A model generated the notes under the pieces. That model did no database searches. It saw nothing but the letters and a program-made list of their open reading frames with translations, and was not told the DNA's origin. From positions 5,270,001 through 5,334,000 of the forward strand of contig NC_082613.1 in assembly GCF_030936135.1 (NCBI RefSeq): DNA of 64,000 bases, written 5' to 3'. Positions 47,716 to 59,400 of the stretch are shown here, in pieces. Every line of letters begins with the position of its first letter. The first letter of the stretch is position 1. The DNA comes from Gavia stellata. Lineage: Eukaryota > Chordata > Aves > Gaviiformes > Gaviidae. The translations under genes were made by a program, and so were the position numbers.

Positions 47716-50700
47716 ATGAAGAAAGTGGATGCAGAGCAGCTTGTCAGTAGTCTCGGTGGCACTCTCTTCCTTGGCATGGCTCTCTGCTCCTATGGCAACA
47801 GTCTTTTGAAACCTGCCAAACCTGGTGAAGCGTTCCAGGGCAGGGAAGTAGACAGTGATCTGTACAAACTGTTCTAAACATCTCAGAAAGAAAAAAGGGC
47901 CAAAATGTGTATTGAGTTACATCCGTTGAAAGCCCGTGTGATTTCTTGTAGTGTATATGAGTCAGTGCAGAATGGTTCCAAGGGATCCTGTCAGACCACC
48001 AGAGAGCAAAACAAGACACTTCATGTTGCTAGTAATATTCTAGGTTGCATAGAGTATTTCTAGCTGATCTATTTCACCATTTTGTACTCTGTTTTCTAAA
48101 TGGGCAGTGTGGCTTTACTGGTTTTGTTTCTAATTATCTCACCAAGTCTGGGCACTATTCCATTTATGCATCATTTGGATGGCAGACACTGGAGGGAAGT
48201 ACTTGTATTTTTTTTATATATATATATTAAGACTGTAACCATGTTAAATATTTCCATTAACAGTTGGGTTGGAAATTAAATGTTATGAGCGAAGTATACA
48301 TGAAAATATCCTATCAGCCCCTCTGTTTCCCTTAAAAAAACCCCCCAAAACATCAGGTGCCTGTTCTTATCTCCAGTGTTTGCTGTAGGCAGCAGGAGTG
48401 ATTGTTACCAAAGTTTGTCTAAGGCAGATTTTGGGAAGTTCTCATCTTTTGCAGGTGATGCACAAGTAGGCTTTTTCTGTAGGTGGTGGTACAGGAATTG
48501 TCCTTTCCTTGTGCACCTGTTTTTACTAAGGGAAATTAGAGCAATTTTGCACCTGTGTGCAATTACAGTTGAAGATCTCAAAGCACTATCTGAATACTAA
48601 TCATCTTACACTGTTACCTGAAACAGGTACATTTATAAATCAAGAAACGGATATGGGAGAGAGAGATATATAAAAAAAAGACAATACAAGGAGCTGGTTA
48701 CAGAGCCTTGGAGTAGTACACTAGAACCCTGAATCCTGGCTGTGTATTCCCCCGTGTCCCAGTGCTACTGCAGTAGTACCTTTGAATTCTTTAATCAACT
48801 ACTTCTCATTATAAACCAACTGAACTCCAAGACTGCATCCTTTGCAACACAAAGCGGGAACTTCAAAGCAAAATTATGATTTTACTGCTAAATTGATACT
48901 TACATGGACCCATAAACAGAATCACTTCTGCAGCAGGGAGAGCACAGTAACATTGTTACAAACACTCTTCCCATGCTTCTTGCTCTGCCACTCATTTTGT
49001 GGTTTTAGTGTGGTTTAAGATTGGCGACAGGCTTAAATCTAGTAAGTAAAAGATTCTCCATGGTTTTTTTTTCATACATATTCATCACTGCATGCAAAGT
49101 TTAGCTTTATATGTGTGACACAAATTTTTAAAACTGGCTGGCTGGATGTATTAGAAGAGCTGCTTTGTAGAAGGATTATACTATGAAATCAGGCCACTTA
49201 CTCAGGCATCTTATTTTGGATTGCTGCTTAGTCATCAAAATCACAAGTTGTTTTTAAAATCACAGTTGTAAGCAACCCATAGCCAAGTATATATTAGCCC
49301 AAAAAGTCACCTGAGTAATTCTGGAAGCGCAGAAACCCCAAGAAAATTCATGTGTCTGGCAACCTAATGTTACTACTTAGTTGTGATACCCATTTAGCAA
49401 AGCTAGGATTTCAAGTGAAGAAGCTGCCTGGTTCCATTAGTCTTTGGTTTTCAAAGGAACCAGAGTCATGAATGATCATTGTATAAGCTGCTGAGCACCT
49501 CTTGCAGAGTACTGAGAAAACTCAGTCCTATTTGAAACCGTAGAGAATTGACTGTGTTGTCTGCTTTAACTTTGTATTGGAGCTCTGTGAGGTTGAACAT
49601 TTAAGTTGAAGTTGTTTTGGAGGAGTAGGTGAGGCTGAGGTGCAATTGCCAACTACAGAAAGGAAAGAGTGCTGCCTGCTTTCAATCCACCTGCATTATT
49701 TTCTGTGTCTAGGTTAGAGGAGTGACCATTACCAATCTGGCAGCAACTCTTGTCTCCTGGAAAAACCAATGCAGGGAACTAGAAGTCTAGTCTTCCTCAT
49801 ATGCACAAAAAATGAGAGCTATGTAAGAAGGGATGCTCTCTAATTGTAAGATTTTTGCCTCCTATGGTGGGCTTCATATGACTAAATGACGTGTGACAAT
49901 ATAGGACATAACGTATCTGAACTATTCCACCTATGCTCTTCATAGTCAGTGGAGATGTTTTCACTATAGTTGGCAGACTACCTGTGGTGTGACAAACTGC
50001 CACCTCTGCTGAGTGCAGAGAGAACACTGCGGAACTAGTTCTGCCACGCTGAAATTCTCAGCGTTAGTGCAGACTGTGCCAAATTATGCCAGAGTCTGTA
50101 GATGTCAAGTTAGATGAGCTGAAACACGCCTTCAGTGACTGCAGAAGAATCTTTCTTGGCATGAATTGAAATTGCATGCCTTTACTTTGGTGAAGCTTGC
50201 TCACTGAAGGAATTCCATTAAAGTTTATCCAGTATTGTTAAAATCCATAGAAGCGGCACTTTATGTACTTGTCAGCAAAGGAAGAAGAAAACGAACACAC
50301 ACACACACACACACACGCGCGCGCACTTGTGCTGAAAAAAGGCACTATTTTAAAGTATTGTTCCCCTCCTTTCCCCCTCCCAAATTACTGTATTTCTGCC
50401 ATCAGCAAAACCACTGAATTGCTTCTCAGCACACCATTAAAAATCCCTCTCTTATGAGACTGGTATTTGACACCAGTTTACAATGGATGTTGCTGCAGCC
50501 CAATGCAATACTTGGCTTACTGGCAGAAAGATGCTGTTGCCATCTTCTGGGATACTCATGTGCTAGCAAGTGTCAAATCTGAGTGTTATCGCAGGCAGGG
50601 ACAGATTATGTGAAGTTGAGGCTGTCAGTTTAAAGGTTAATGTCATTTATACCACAGTGTCAGAGAAGTGAGAAATTAATGCCTCAGCAGTATGAGTTTG

Positions 50701-51540
50701 GCTGGTAATGTCTTCCTTCCGCAACGTCCCAGGGAATTTGCATGTGCAAAATCTTGAGTACTAAAGTATTACTACAAGTTTGCCTTTTCTCTCTTTGCTT
50801 ATCTTGCACTGCTGGAGAAGAATTGACAGTAGCTGTTACTAAACCGGTTGTCTGGCGTTGCTGACTGTGAGTGGAGCAGGCCTACCTTATAACAGAACTG
50901 AGAGTATCTCTGGATTAAGCTGTAACATGTTCACACGAGTACTGGCACCTGTCACATGAGAGATGAAATTTGCACTTATGTTTTCCTGTCACATTCAGTA
51001 GTGAACATCAAAAGGATTCTAGTTGACAAAAAAGGGATTAAGCCATCAAGTAGTGGTAATACGCAGCTGTTGTGAAGGTAAAGTTACGACCACCTTTATA
51101 AATTCTCAGGACAACTTGACTGCTTGCACTGTGTTCAAATTGAGCACTTCCCTTATAATGAGGATTTGGTAAAAGTGAATTCTTCACAAGAGTTATTGCC
51201 ATATCATGCACTTTTAAAAACCTATATTTATTACAGTCATACAATAAATTAATGTCTAGTAGTGCACAGTTTCAGGGTTTTTTCAAGCATGTTTTTTAAA
51301 GAAACATATGGAATCCATGTAAATGAAAAGGGGTTGTCTTTCCCAATTAAACGTCTTGTCCAGAGTAAAGTACATTACACAGTATATCAATAAAGCACAT
51401 GCTAGACAAAAGGTCATTTTGATTTAGTGGAGAGCTGTACAATTGCAAAGTGCTTAATTCATTTTAAAAACAATAATAAAGCTATGGCTATTGTAATACA
51501 AAAGATTGTAATAAAAGCTTTTCACAATTCTATGTTGGTT
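47716..51540 (+). other. Probable long 3' UTR of PPP1R3D with poly(A) signal cluster
   Basis: No coding exon. AATAAA hexamers cluster at 51389-51394, 51475-51480 and 51510-51515. The last is followed by a T/GT-rich stretch, a usual cleavage context, so a 3' UTR of about 3.8 kb is plausible. An earlier ATTAAA near 48,274 could give a short form. AT-rich runs and (TA)n near 48,218 fit UTR-like sequence. Confidence 0.5.
50295..50325 (+). repeat. (CA)n/(CG)n compound microsatellite
   Basis: An uninterrupted AC dinucleotide run changes directly into GC dinucleotides before returning to AC. Alternating purine-pyrimidine sequence of this kind can adopt Z-DNA. It lies in the presumed PPP1R3D 3' UTR. 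Confidence 0.95.
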
Positions 51541-54500
51541 TTGTCAATGGTACTCCTGTTAACAGTTAAGAAAACTCATGAGGCAACTTAGTCCTGAGTT
51601 GTCACCTACAGAGCAACATATTCAGGAAAGTAAGGTGGATTCGAGTTGGTAAAAAATGAATAGCACTTGATAGAAATACAGTGATCAGTCTACACAGATG
51701 CAAAAATGACCAGGCTGCCACTTCTTATGTGGAATTTGCTGTCATTTCACCTCAGAGTTCTGTGCATGCAGCATCTGCAGGATTAAGATCTAATGTTGGA
51801 AAAAGGCACACTGCCCGTTGATTCCAATACAGTTTCATGGAAAGGAAGAGAAAGGCATTTTCTTCTAACAGCACTTCCCAAAGCTGTGCTAGACTGTACT
51901 TAGCTCATTAATTTCAGAGCCTCACAGTTGTGTTATTCTTTCTTCCATTTGTTCTTCCAGTTTTCATTGCTGCAGTCTTTCCTCTCAAACCATGTTCTTT
52001 TCACTCACAGGTTTCTTGAAAATACATCTCCGTAGGGTATGTTAAGAGAGTGTCCATCTCTACAGCAACTGATTTGTCCTCTATATGAGATGCATCTCCA
52101 TCAGTGTTAAGCATTTACTTGATACAGTTCAAGATTTGAATAATCTGTTGCCAGGTTTCTTCTAAAGCAAACTGGAGACATTTAACTAGAAGACATAATT
52201 AATAGAGACATATATTACCACTTTTTAATCAGTGTTAATAACTTCAACACTGCATTGTCAAAGTTGCTTCGGGGAAAGATGATTATTGCAAATCACAGTT
52301 TAAATACGTGGGAATGTCTGTATTATGCTAAGTTGTTTAAGAATGTCAGTGTCACTTTTTATTACGAAATATACAGATGATGTGTTATAAATATATACAT
52401 GTAGATGCATAAAGGAGAGTGCTTTTAGAAAGCATGGTATTATCTTGGGTTTGTGACTCTTGTTTTTCCGTTTCCTATACTACTGCTCTGAATCAAAACG
52501 AGCAGTAACACCTTAATTGTCATAACTTTACCCACTAAAGTATTAAGCATCACCTGGAAATAAATATGGTGACCACAGTGTAGACTAACCAAGGGACCAG
52601 CAAAGGATAAAGACAGTGGTCTTTGATTTTAACAAATCACTTGAAAACAATGTGAATTTGTTTTGGCCTGAGGGTGGAGGTGGGGGTGGGGGCTGTGTGG
52701 GGGTGTGTGTAAGAGTATTTAAGAGAAGGACTGGCTTTTGCTGTGACCATCCAACCATCAGGTTTATCTTACAGGTAGTGTTATTTCTAATATAGGTGTT
52801 ATTTTTACATTTAGTTTCAAATTCATAGTTTCTTTGTATTTATCTTACAAAGAAAACAATTAAATTCAAACTTGTAATAACAGTAATATGCTAACAGTCA
52901 ATTGTAACTACAGTACTTAATTTAGTGTATCATCAGTGCTCAATACAATGTTATACGTACTTTACAGCATTGCCCGGCAAAGACACAGAACAACAAGTCT
53001 AAATGATTAGTCATTGGTCAACATGAGTCTAATGTTAGTACTGACTTCTTTCCTGATTTGGCTTTCTCCTTATGATCTCAGATCTGCAACTATTTCAGCT
53101 GACACTTGATATTAAAACCGTTGGCATCCATGCTTCTGACCCTTCTCAGTTCTACATACAACAGCAGCTGTGTCAAAGATTGATTGTATTGACCAGTAAA
53201 ATATTTTCCAGTACCTGTAATGAAGGTAAATATTTCTGCTACTGTAGTGAGGGGTCCCTGTGCATAGCACTACCCTACCCTAAAGACAGTTTGGCTTCCA
53301 TTGTCTCTTGAGTTTTTTAAGTGTAGTTGTCGTATCTGTGGCCCAGATAATTTCACTGCTTGTTCCAGACTGTTTAATGCATAACCTGATGAAAACTCTG
53401 CTTTCTGTTGACCTCCCTTCTGCTAAACCAAACAAAACAGACATTAGAGAATGAGAAATGGACATACGGTAGCCTCCCACTCACATAAGTGTACCTACTG
53501 CAGGAGGGAAAGTGTATGATCCACTTCTCCCATACTTTATGGCTTGCTTTTCTTTTGCTACAGAATGAGTAAATCTGTTTTCTTTACAACATCTGAAAAT
53601 CTGTGGGTAGTCTAAGCGTGTGTGTATGCTAATGCGACTGGTAAGGGAAAGCATCAAATGCAAATTAGCTTTTATTGGTTCCTTTTATTATTTATTTATT
53701 CCACTTCATATGATGAAAGTAGAATTCAGTTCTTATACAAAAAATCTGATGCTCCAAGTTCCTCCTGCAAAGTTTTGTCCCTAGTAGGTTTCTCAGTAAA
53801 GCTGTACTTCTACAGATCTGCATCAGATCATCCACTGCCTTCCAATGAAGTGTTCCAACAGCAAATGTGACAGCAGTTAATGCTGCAGTGAATCCCTTTA
53901 GCTGAACATGGCTCCTGCAAAACGCTCAGCACTGCTCAGTCCTATGGGATCAGCTCCTCAGTGGAGACAGTCCCAATTCTCATACTACTTGTCATTCTCT
54001 GGAATTACAGTGACATCTGGTGGTATTTTAAATACTTTTTGTACAGCTTTGCTGCCTTTTATAGTAATGAGTTGTTTTGTTTCCTATTTTAGAAAGCCAG
54101 TGGTGTTACTTTATTTACAATTGCTGCAGGTTTATCTGCTGTAAAAGGCGATTCTCCTCCACTATTGCTGCTATTCGAGGTATGAATAGAGATGCTTCCT
54201 GACACTCCACTGAAATATGTGAGAGTCATGCTAGATTTTATCACTTATATTTGTGATACAGGTGATAGATACACCAGTATCACACCAGTACAGGTAAACC
54301 CCACTTTGGAACTGTTGGATTTCATTTAAACAGAGTTCGCTCTGTATAATCAAGACCACAAACGCCAGTTGGAAGCCCTTCATCAACAACAGGCCTGTAC
54401 CTGAGTTTCTGTATCTATTGTACCTACTCGGGCACTTGATGGTAGTGAAAATGTTTCTGAATTAAGCATACGAATGAATTACACTGGTTTAGCAAACTCT

Positions 54501-54640
54501 TGCCCAGCAACTCGTCTACACTACGCACTGAAATTACTCTTCTAAATACCGGGCATCAATAAAGACCATTTGTAATATAGAAGAACAGTGGACTAAGCCA
54601 GCGCAGTCCTTTGACGACGTGACTGTGTATCGCACGTTAG
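51541..54640. other. Intergenic between PPP1R3D and SYCP2
   Basis: AT-rich sequence without a supported gene. The frames present are all under 90 codons and have no domain or splice context. The only notable item is a G-rich tract at 52,672-52,703. Confidence 0.6.
52672..52703 (+). other. G-rich tract, potential G-quadruplex
   Basis: The tract contains runs GGG, GG, GG, GGGGG, GGGGG and GGGGG separated by one- to six-base loops, so several four-run combinations are possible. The flanks are ordinary AT-rich intergenic DNA with no island around it. Confidence 0.7.
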
Positions 54641-55380
54641 TAACCCCCCCGGAAGGGTGCCTTCCCTTTCCTCCCGCGCCCACGCCGCCCCGGTGCCGTG
54701 ACTGCAGCGGTTCCTGCCGCAGCGAACACTCGGCAAAGGCTTCGAGCGCTCCAGCACGACGGGCGAGCCGGGGCGGGAGCCGAGGGCGCCGGGCCAGCAG
54801 GCCGCCAGCCCCGCTCGGCGGGAAGGGCAGGCGCCCAGCGCGCGGGGTTTCATAGCCGTTAGGGCGGCTGCGGCCCACCCGCACCCCCGCTCCCCAACGG
54901 GGTCAGATATCAGGCACACGGCGGGCGCCAGCGCAGCCGGACGCCGCTCGGGGCGGGCCCGCTTGAGGCAGCGGGCGGCCGGCAGCCGCAGGCGCGCGAA
55001 GGCACCGCCCTCACCCCACGCAGCCGCGTCACCGCCTCGGCAAAGCGCCGCCTCCTCCGCGGCAGCTGACCGGCTGGGCGAGGCCGGGCCAGGTGCGGAG
55101 GGAGGAGAAACCTCTGCGCCAGGTTGCCTCGCTGAAAGGAAAACCCACCTCCCGCCCCGCACCTCCGACGGCGATTGGTCCGCATGCCGCGCTCGCGGGC
55201 AGTGATTGGCTGGAGACTACCAGCTCTGGGAGTGATTGGGCGGCGGGAAGTGGCGCTTTTTTCTGCTCCGGCGGTGAGGTGAGGGACGCCATCCTGCGCG
55301 GGGCTTCTCTGTTACCCCGCGGCCTGCTGGTCTCCCGGAGGTGCGCGCCCCGCTGCTGAGGAGGCAGGGGGTACGAGGGG
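54640..55380 (+). promoter_or_regulatory. CpG-island promoter of SYCP2
   Basis: About 740 bp of dense CpG just upstream of the first SYCP2 coding exon. Three CCAAT boxes and an E2F-like site lie at the right edge. The non-coding first exon probably begins near 55,250-55,340 and is spliced to the acceptor at 56,404. The long frames seen on both strands across the island are composition artefacts. Confidence 0.7.
55174..55249 (+). promoter_or_regulatory. Triple CCAAT (NF-Y) boxes and E2F-like site
   Basis: Three ATTGG pentamers (reverse CCAAT) sit at 55174-55178, 55205-55209 and 55235-55239, spaced 31 and 30 bp. GGCGGGAA, an E2F/E2F6-type element, follows at 55242-55249. CCAAT boxes about three helical turns apart are typical of NF-Y-driven promoters, and E2F6 sites are known in mammals to keep germline genes silent in somatic cells. 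Binding here is inferred. Confidence 0.65.
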
Positions 55381-55689
55381 GCTTTTTCCTCTCAGTAGCA
55401 AAGCTCTTGGGGGAGATGCCAGCGACTACCTGTGTTTCGAAGGTGGAGGTCTCACTCCCTTGTCGAGGAGGAGGCACCTGGAAGGGGTTTATATTTCCTT
55501 CTCTGGCCTGTCTGACTAGGCAGGAGGCAAGAGATCTGTGAGGTGATAGCAAAGGCTTCGACGTAGGCTGTGGCATTCGTGTATTGGAAAAAATAATAAA
55601 AAACCCACTCTGTGTTTGTTATTTCTGTAGTACTTAGGAATACAGAAGTGACTAGTGTGTGTTCCAGGTTGCTTGTTCTACAGAACTCA

Positions 55690-56340
55690 TTCCCTATTTT
55701 TAATCATTATTTCCCTTTGCTCTGCTTTGTCTAATTCTATGTAATTTCTGGAATGGGGACACCAAAACTGCACATGGTAGATTGGTCGATGTAGATTAAT
55801 TCATACAAAGCATGAAAAAGTTTGGTGTTTTTTTACATGTTAACTCTCAAAGACAATACTTTTGTCTGCTCGCAGGTATTAAGACAATGTTTTCAGAAAA
55901 CTATAGTTTTGAGATCTTGCTTTTAGGTGGTAGTAGTTACCTTGGAGCCCATCACTGTATGTATAATTAAGAAGGCTTTTTCCCAGCATGCATTTATCAC
56001 ATTTTTCTTAAATTATTTAATGTACCATTTTATAATGTGGTCCTTCTGGAGTTCTGCTGTTGACTTACCTATTTTGGATAACCTGGTGTTGACAGTGTAA
56101 TTGGCCATCTTCATGCTCTTTTCTCACTGAGAAGTACTGAGTCTGCTGCAGGACCCTCTGTTCCTCCATTGCCAAAGTTGATCATTCGTTCCACTCTTCT
56201 ATTTTAAGCACTTGTTTATCCATATAAGGATGTTTCCTTATATCCCCAGTTAGTTTAATTTCTTGAATGGTATTTATACTAGTGACAAATTGTGGAACTT
56301 GTCAGTAATCAGTCAAAATACATTACATGTTTGCAAAACC
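55690..56340 (-). repeat. Ancient CR1/L3-type LINE fragment in SYCP2 intron 1
   Basis: In plus-strand reading the stretch follows the reverse complement of a CR1/L3 reverse-transcriptase region. The colinear blocks are 'tggaatggggacaccaaaactgcacatgg'-like, 'gttttcagaaaactat', 'gagcccatcactgtatgtataatt', 'gcatgcatttatcaca', 'cagcaggaccctctgttcc'-like and 'ccttatatccc'. It is highly diverged, so very old, and of the same broad type as the copy near 5.3 kb. The right edge is uncertain and may stop near 56,280. Confidence 0.65.
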
Positions 56341-56425
56341 TATTTGAAGTCTATGTCTGTGAATTGTGTTTTGGTCAAGTGATGATTTTTCCATTCTTAT
56401 GCAGCTGAGTAGATGAATTGCAAAA

Positions 56426-59400
56426 ATGGCAGCCAGGAATGAGATGCAGGTATGTGCTTATGGACCAAAATGGGAGTATTGATTGTTTTAATTACAAGCT
56501 TAGAGCACTCCTTCCGGTATTTAATTACAAGTAAAATTTGCAGTGTGACAAAGAGTGTGGTAGGAAGAAGTTTTCCTTTGACATAGGTTAGTGCTAAGTA
56601 GCTGGGTAGAAAGCAAAAGGAATTGGAAATTGTTATTGGTGAAAATAAATCGTATGCATTTGACATACATGAATCAGTTGGGATGATACTTAAGATCAAA
56701 ATGTTGAAATCCAGTTATAGTCAATTTAGAAAGAACAGAGTGGCAAAGTAAGGTAGTAGTCCTCAAATATATTAATATCTTTTAGAGTCACTGATAGATA
56801 ACTTAGAAATGCAAAATATTAAATGTACTAAGGAAGGAATATTAACACAATGAGCACTTACGTAAGCATTTATTTGTAATATAAGAAAAGAAAAACCATT
56901 CAGTTAAGGAGAACTGGCAAATAATTAAAAACTCAGTGAAGAAGTATTTGCATGATTAATGTATTAAATGTGGTGTTCTGTATTTTAGGTTTTACATTTA
57001 ATTATTTTGTGATGCAGAATATTTGCTTAGAATGCAATAGAGGATGGTGTAAAATCTGTGTTAAATCTTGTTAAATCAGTATCATTGTTAAGCATACAGT
57101 AATACAGTTGCTCTGTTTTCTTTTATTGTTGGCAGTTTGAAAAGTTAATTGATGAAGCTACAAGAAAAAAAGATTTCCAACTATTAGAACAATTTCTGGC
57201 AACAGAAGACTGTGAAAATGTCACTCACAAATGCAGCAAACAATTTGTCAACAAATTAGACAAGCTTCTGTGTCGGGTAATGTAATCATTACATCGGAAT
57301 CATCTATACTGTCACTGTAATAGTCTGGAAAAGATTTTTTCATTTGGCTTGGTTTATACCAGCAGTTGATTTGAAAAACTGAAATAAAATTTAAGAATGA
57401 TATCTCTACTTCAAGCTGCAATTAAGGTGGCTTTTGAGAACAAAAAGGCATCTGGTTAATTAAGTACAGGTTCTTCTAGAACAGTACACTAAAGCTTATG
57501 TTATAATTTCAATTTCAGGAACTTGACAAACAAGATGTCAAATGCATTTCCAGTTTACTAAATTCTATTCAGAAATGTGGGAAAAAAATCAGCATAGCAG
57601 GAGAAGATGGGCTCCCAGCAATGATAAAATACGGTCTTATTGGAAGGATAAGTAAAACCATAAAGCATACGTGAACTTCTAAACAAAAAAAAATTAATAA
57701 AGCACGCATAAGTAATGCTTCAGTGCTGAACAGCTTAGTATTTGATTTAGTCCTTGATTGTTTCTGAATTAAGAATTTCCCCTAACTTTGCAGCAAACAT
57801 TATTCAGATTTAAATGTTCTTTGATAAGTGGCTCCTTATAAAGTGATGCTGCTCCACCACAGTGAAAGTTTTGCACATTATGCAATATATAATTCATTTA
57901 GATGTGCTTACAGCAATGACAACAATCTGATACCTTTTTATATGAGCTTGCTATACTGCTTTTGAGTCAGGAATTGGAATTTCCTGGTGCAATTTAATAA
58001 TATTTTTGTTAATACTCGCAACAGCAATATGGTACCTGTTCTTTCAACTGATTATAGTGCTATTCTGATTGTTTTGTGTTATTTCAACCTGCATGTTAAA
58101 TGCGTACATCTTTTGTAACTCAACATGATAAATATACCGAAAAATAGATACCACTTCCTTACTGCTTTCACCAGAGATTTCACTGAAGAAAATTAATGGT
58201 AATGTCAGATGAGCGTTACTCAATTGCCTTCTCAACCGCTTTAATAAAAAAAAGTGTGGTGATACCTTTATGGTTATATTCATACCTACAAACACTTTCA
58301 TTCAGCCATTATCCATTTTCAGCTCTTTTGCCTGTGGTGGCAGTTGTAAAAGTAGATCTCTAGGTTTTGTGTTAGAAAGTCAGCTACAGAAATTACTTAC
58401 ATTAGTTTGAAATCACCTACATTTGTTTAGTGCGAGTGAAAAATTTCAGTCTGGGGCTAAAGTATGCTCAGCAGACTGGTAACATTGTTGCTGTTGTTTT
58501 AATCTTTGTATAGTTTGTATAATTTTAAATGCTATTAGAATAGATCTACTTTTATTTTCCCTTTACATGGTTAATTGGTTTGAAAAGGTAAAAGGAATTT
58601 TGATCCTCAGAGGAAATGAGAAGAATGAAATGCTTACAAGTCTGGCTGAAGAGTTCTTCAACATCTTGCTGGTAACAATATATTGATAATAAAATACATT
58701 GTGTGTATTTGTAAAAATAATTATTACTAGTTTAGCAACAAAAAGACTTTCAAATGTGTTTCTATCTAATACCCTTCTAAAGTTAATGTTACAATGATTT
58801 CTGAAATAGTTTATGTCTTTCTGCATAAGTAGTTTGCCTGTATTCATACTCATTTTCTGTTCATGATTAGCATCATGAAATAAAATAAAATAAAAAAACA
58901 ACACAAGTGTTCAATGAACAAAAAAAATTCATCTTGGTCTAATTTTGATTACCCAATTATTGGTATGCTAATCCCAGGACCCCAAGTTTATAAGATCTTC
59001 TGTTCATAAAAAAATTTTGTCATTGAGGAAATAATTTCCAAAAATTTAACTGAAATGTAATTTTGGGAAACTGCACTTGGTGTTAGAAAAAGTCTTTGGT
59101 GTTCTTCATTAAGGTTGAAATAATTTTAAAATCTTAAATGCTTTTTGTTTAGTTGCTTTAGGACCATGTTACCTGATTTTTATACTGTAATATTTACAGT
59201 ATCGAAATGATGTGTTTTGTTTTTTATTGTAGGCTATATGTGATAGCAGACCTGAAGGTGAGCTTAAAAAAAGCGTACACTGGACATGATAGTTAAAGTG
59301 TTCTGAAAGACACATTTTAGTTATCCGTATTAAAATAACTCTTCGCACATGTGGAACCATCTTGAGGCAAAGTAGTTCTGAGAAGAACATGTAGAACGAG

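Noticed and set aside
54534-55576. Several long frames on both strands in the SYCP2 island
   Set aside because: Low-complexity Arg/Ala/Pro products caused by GC content, with no family similarity or splice support.
57651-58544. GT-AG version of the SYCP2 intron
   Set aside because: It keeps the frame but inserts nine hydrophobic residues absent from the remembered human protein. It also uses a weak acceptor without a good pyrimidine tract. Kept only as the alternative to the AT-AC reading.
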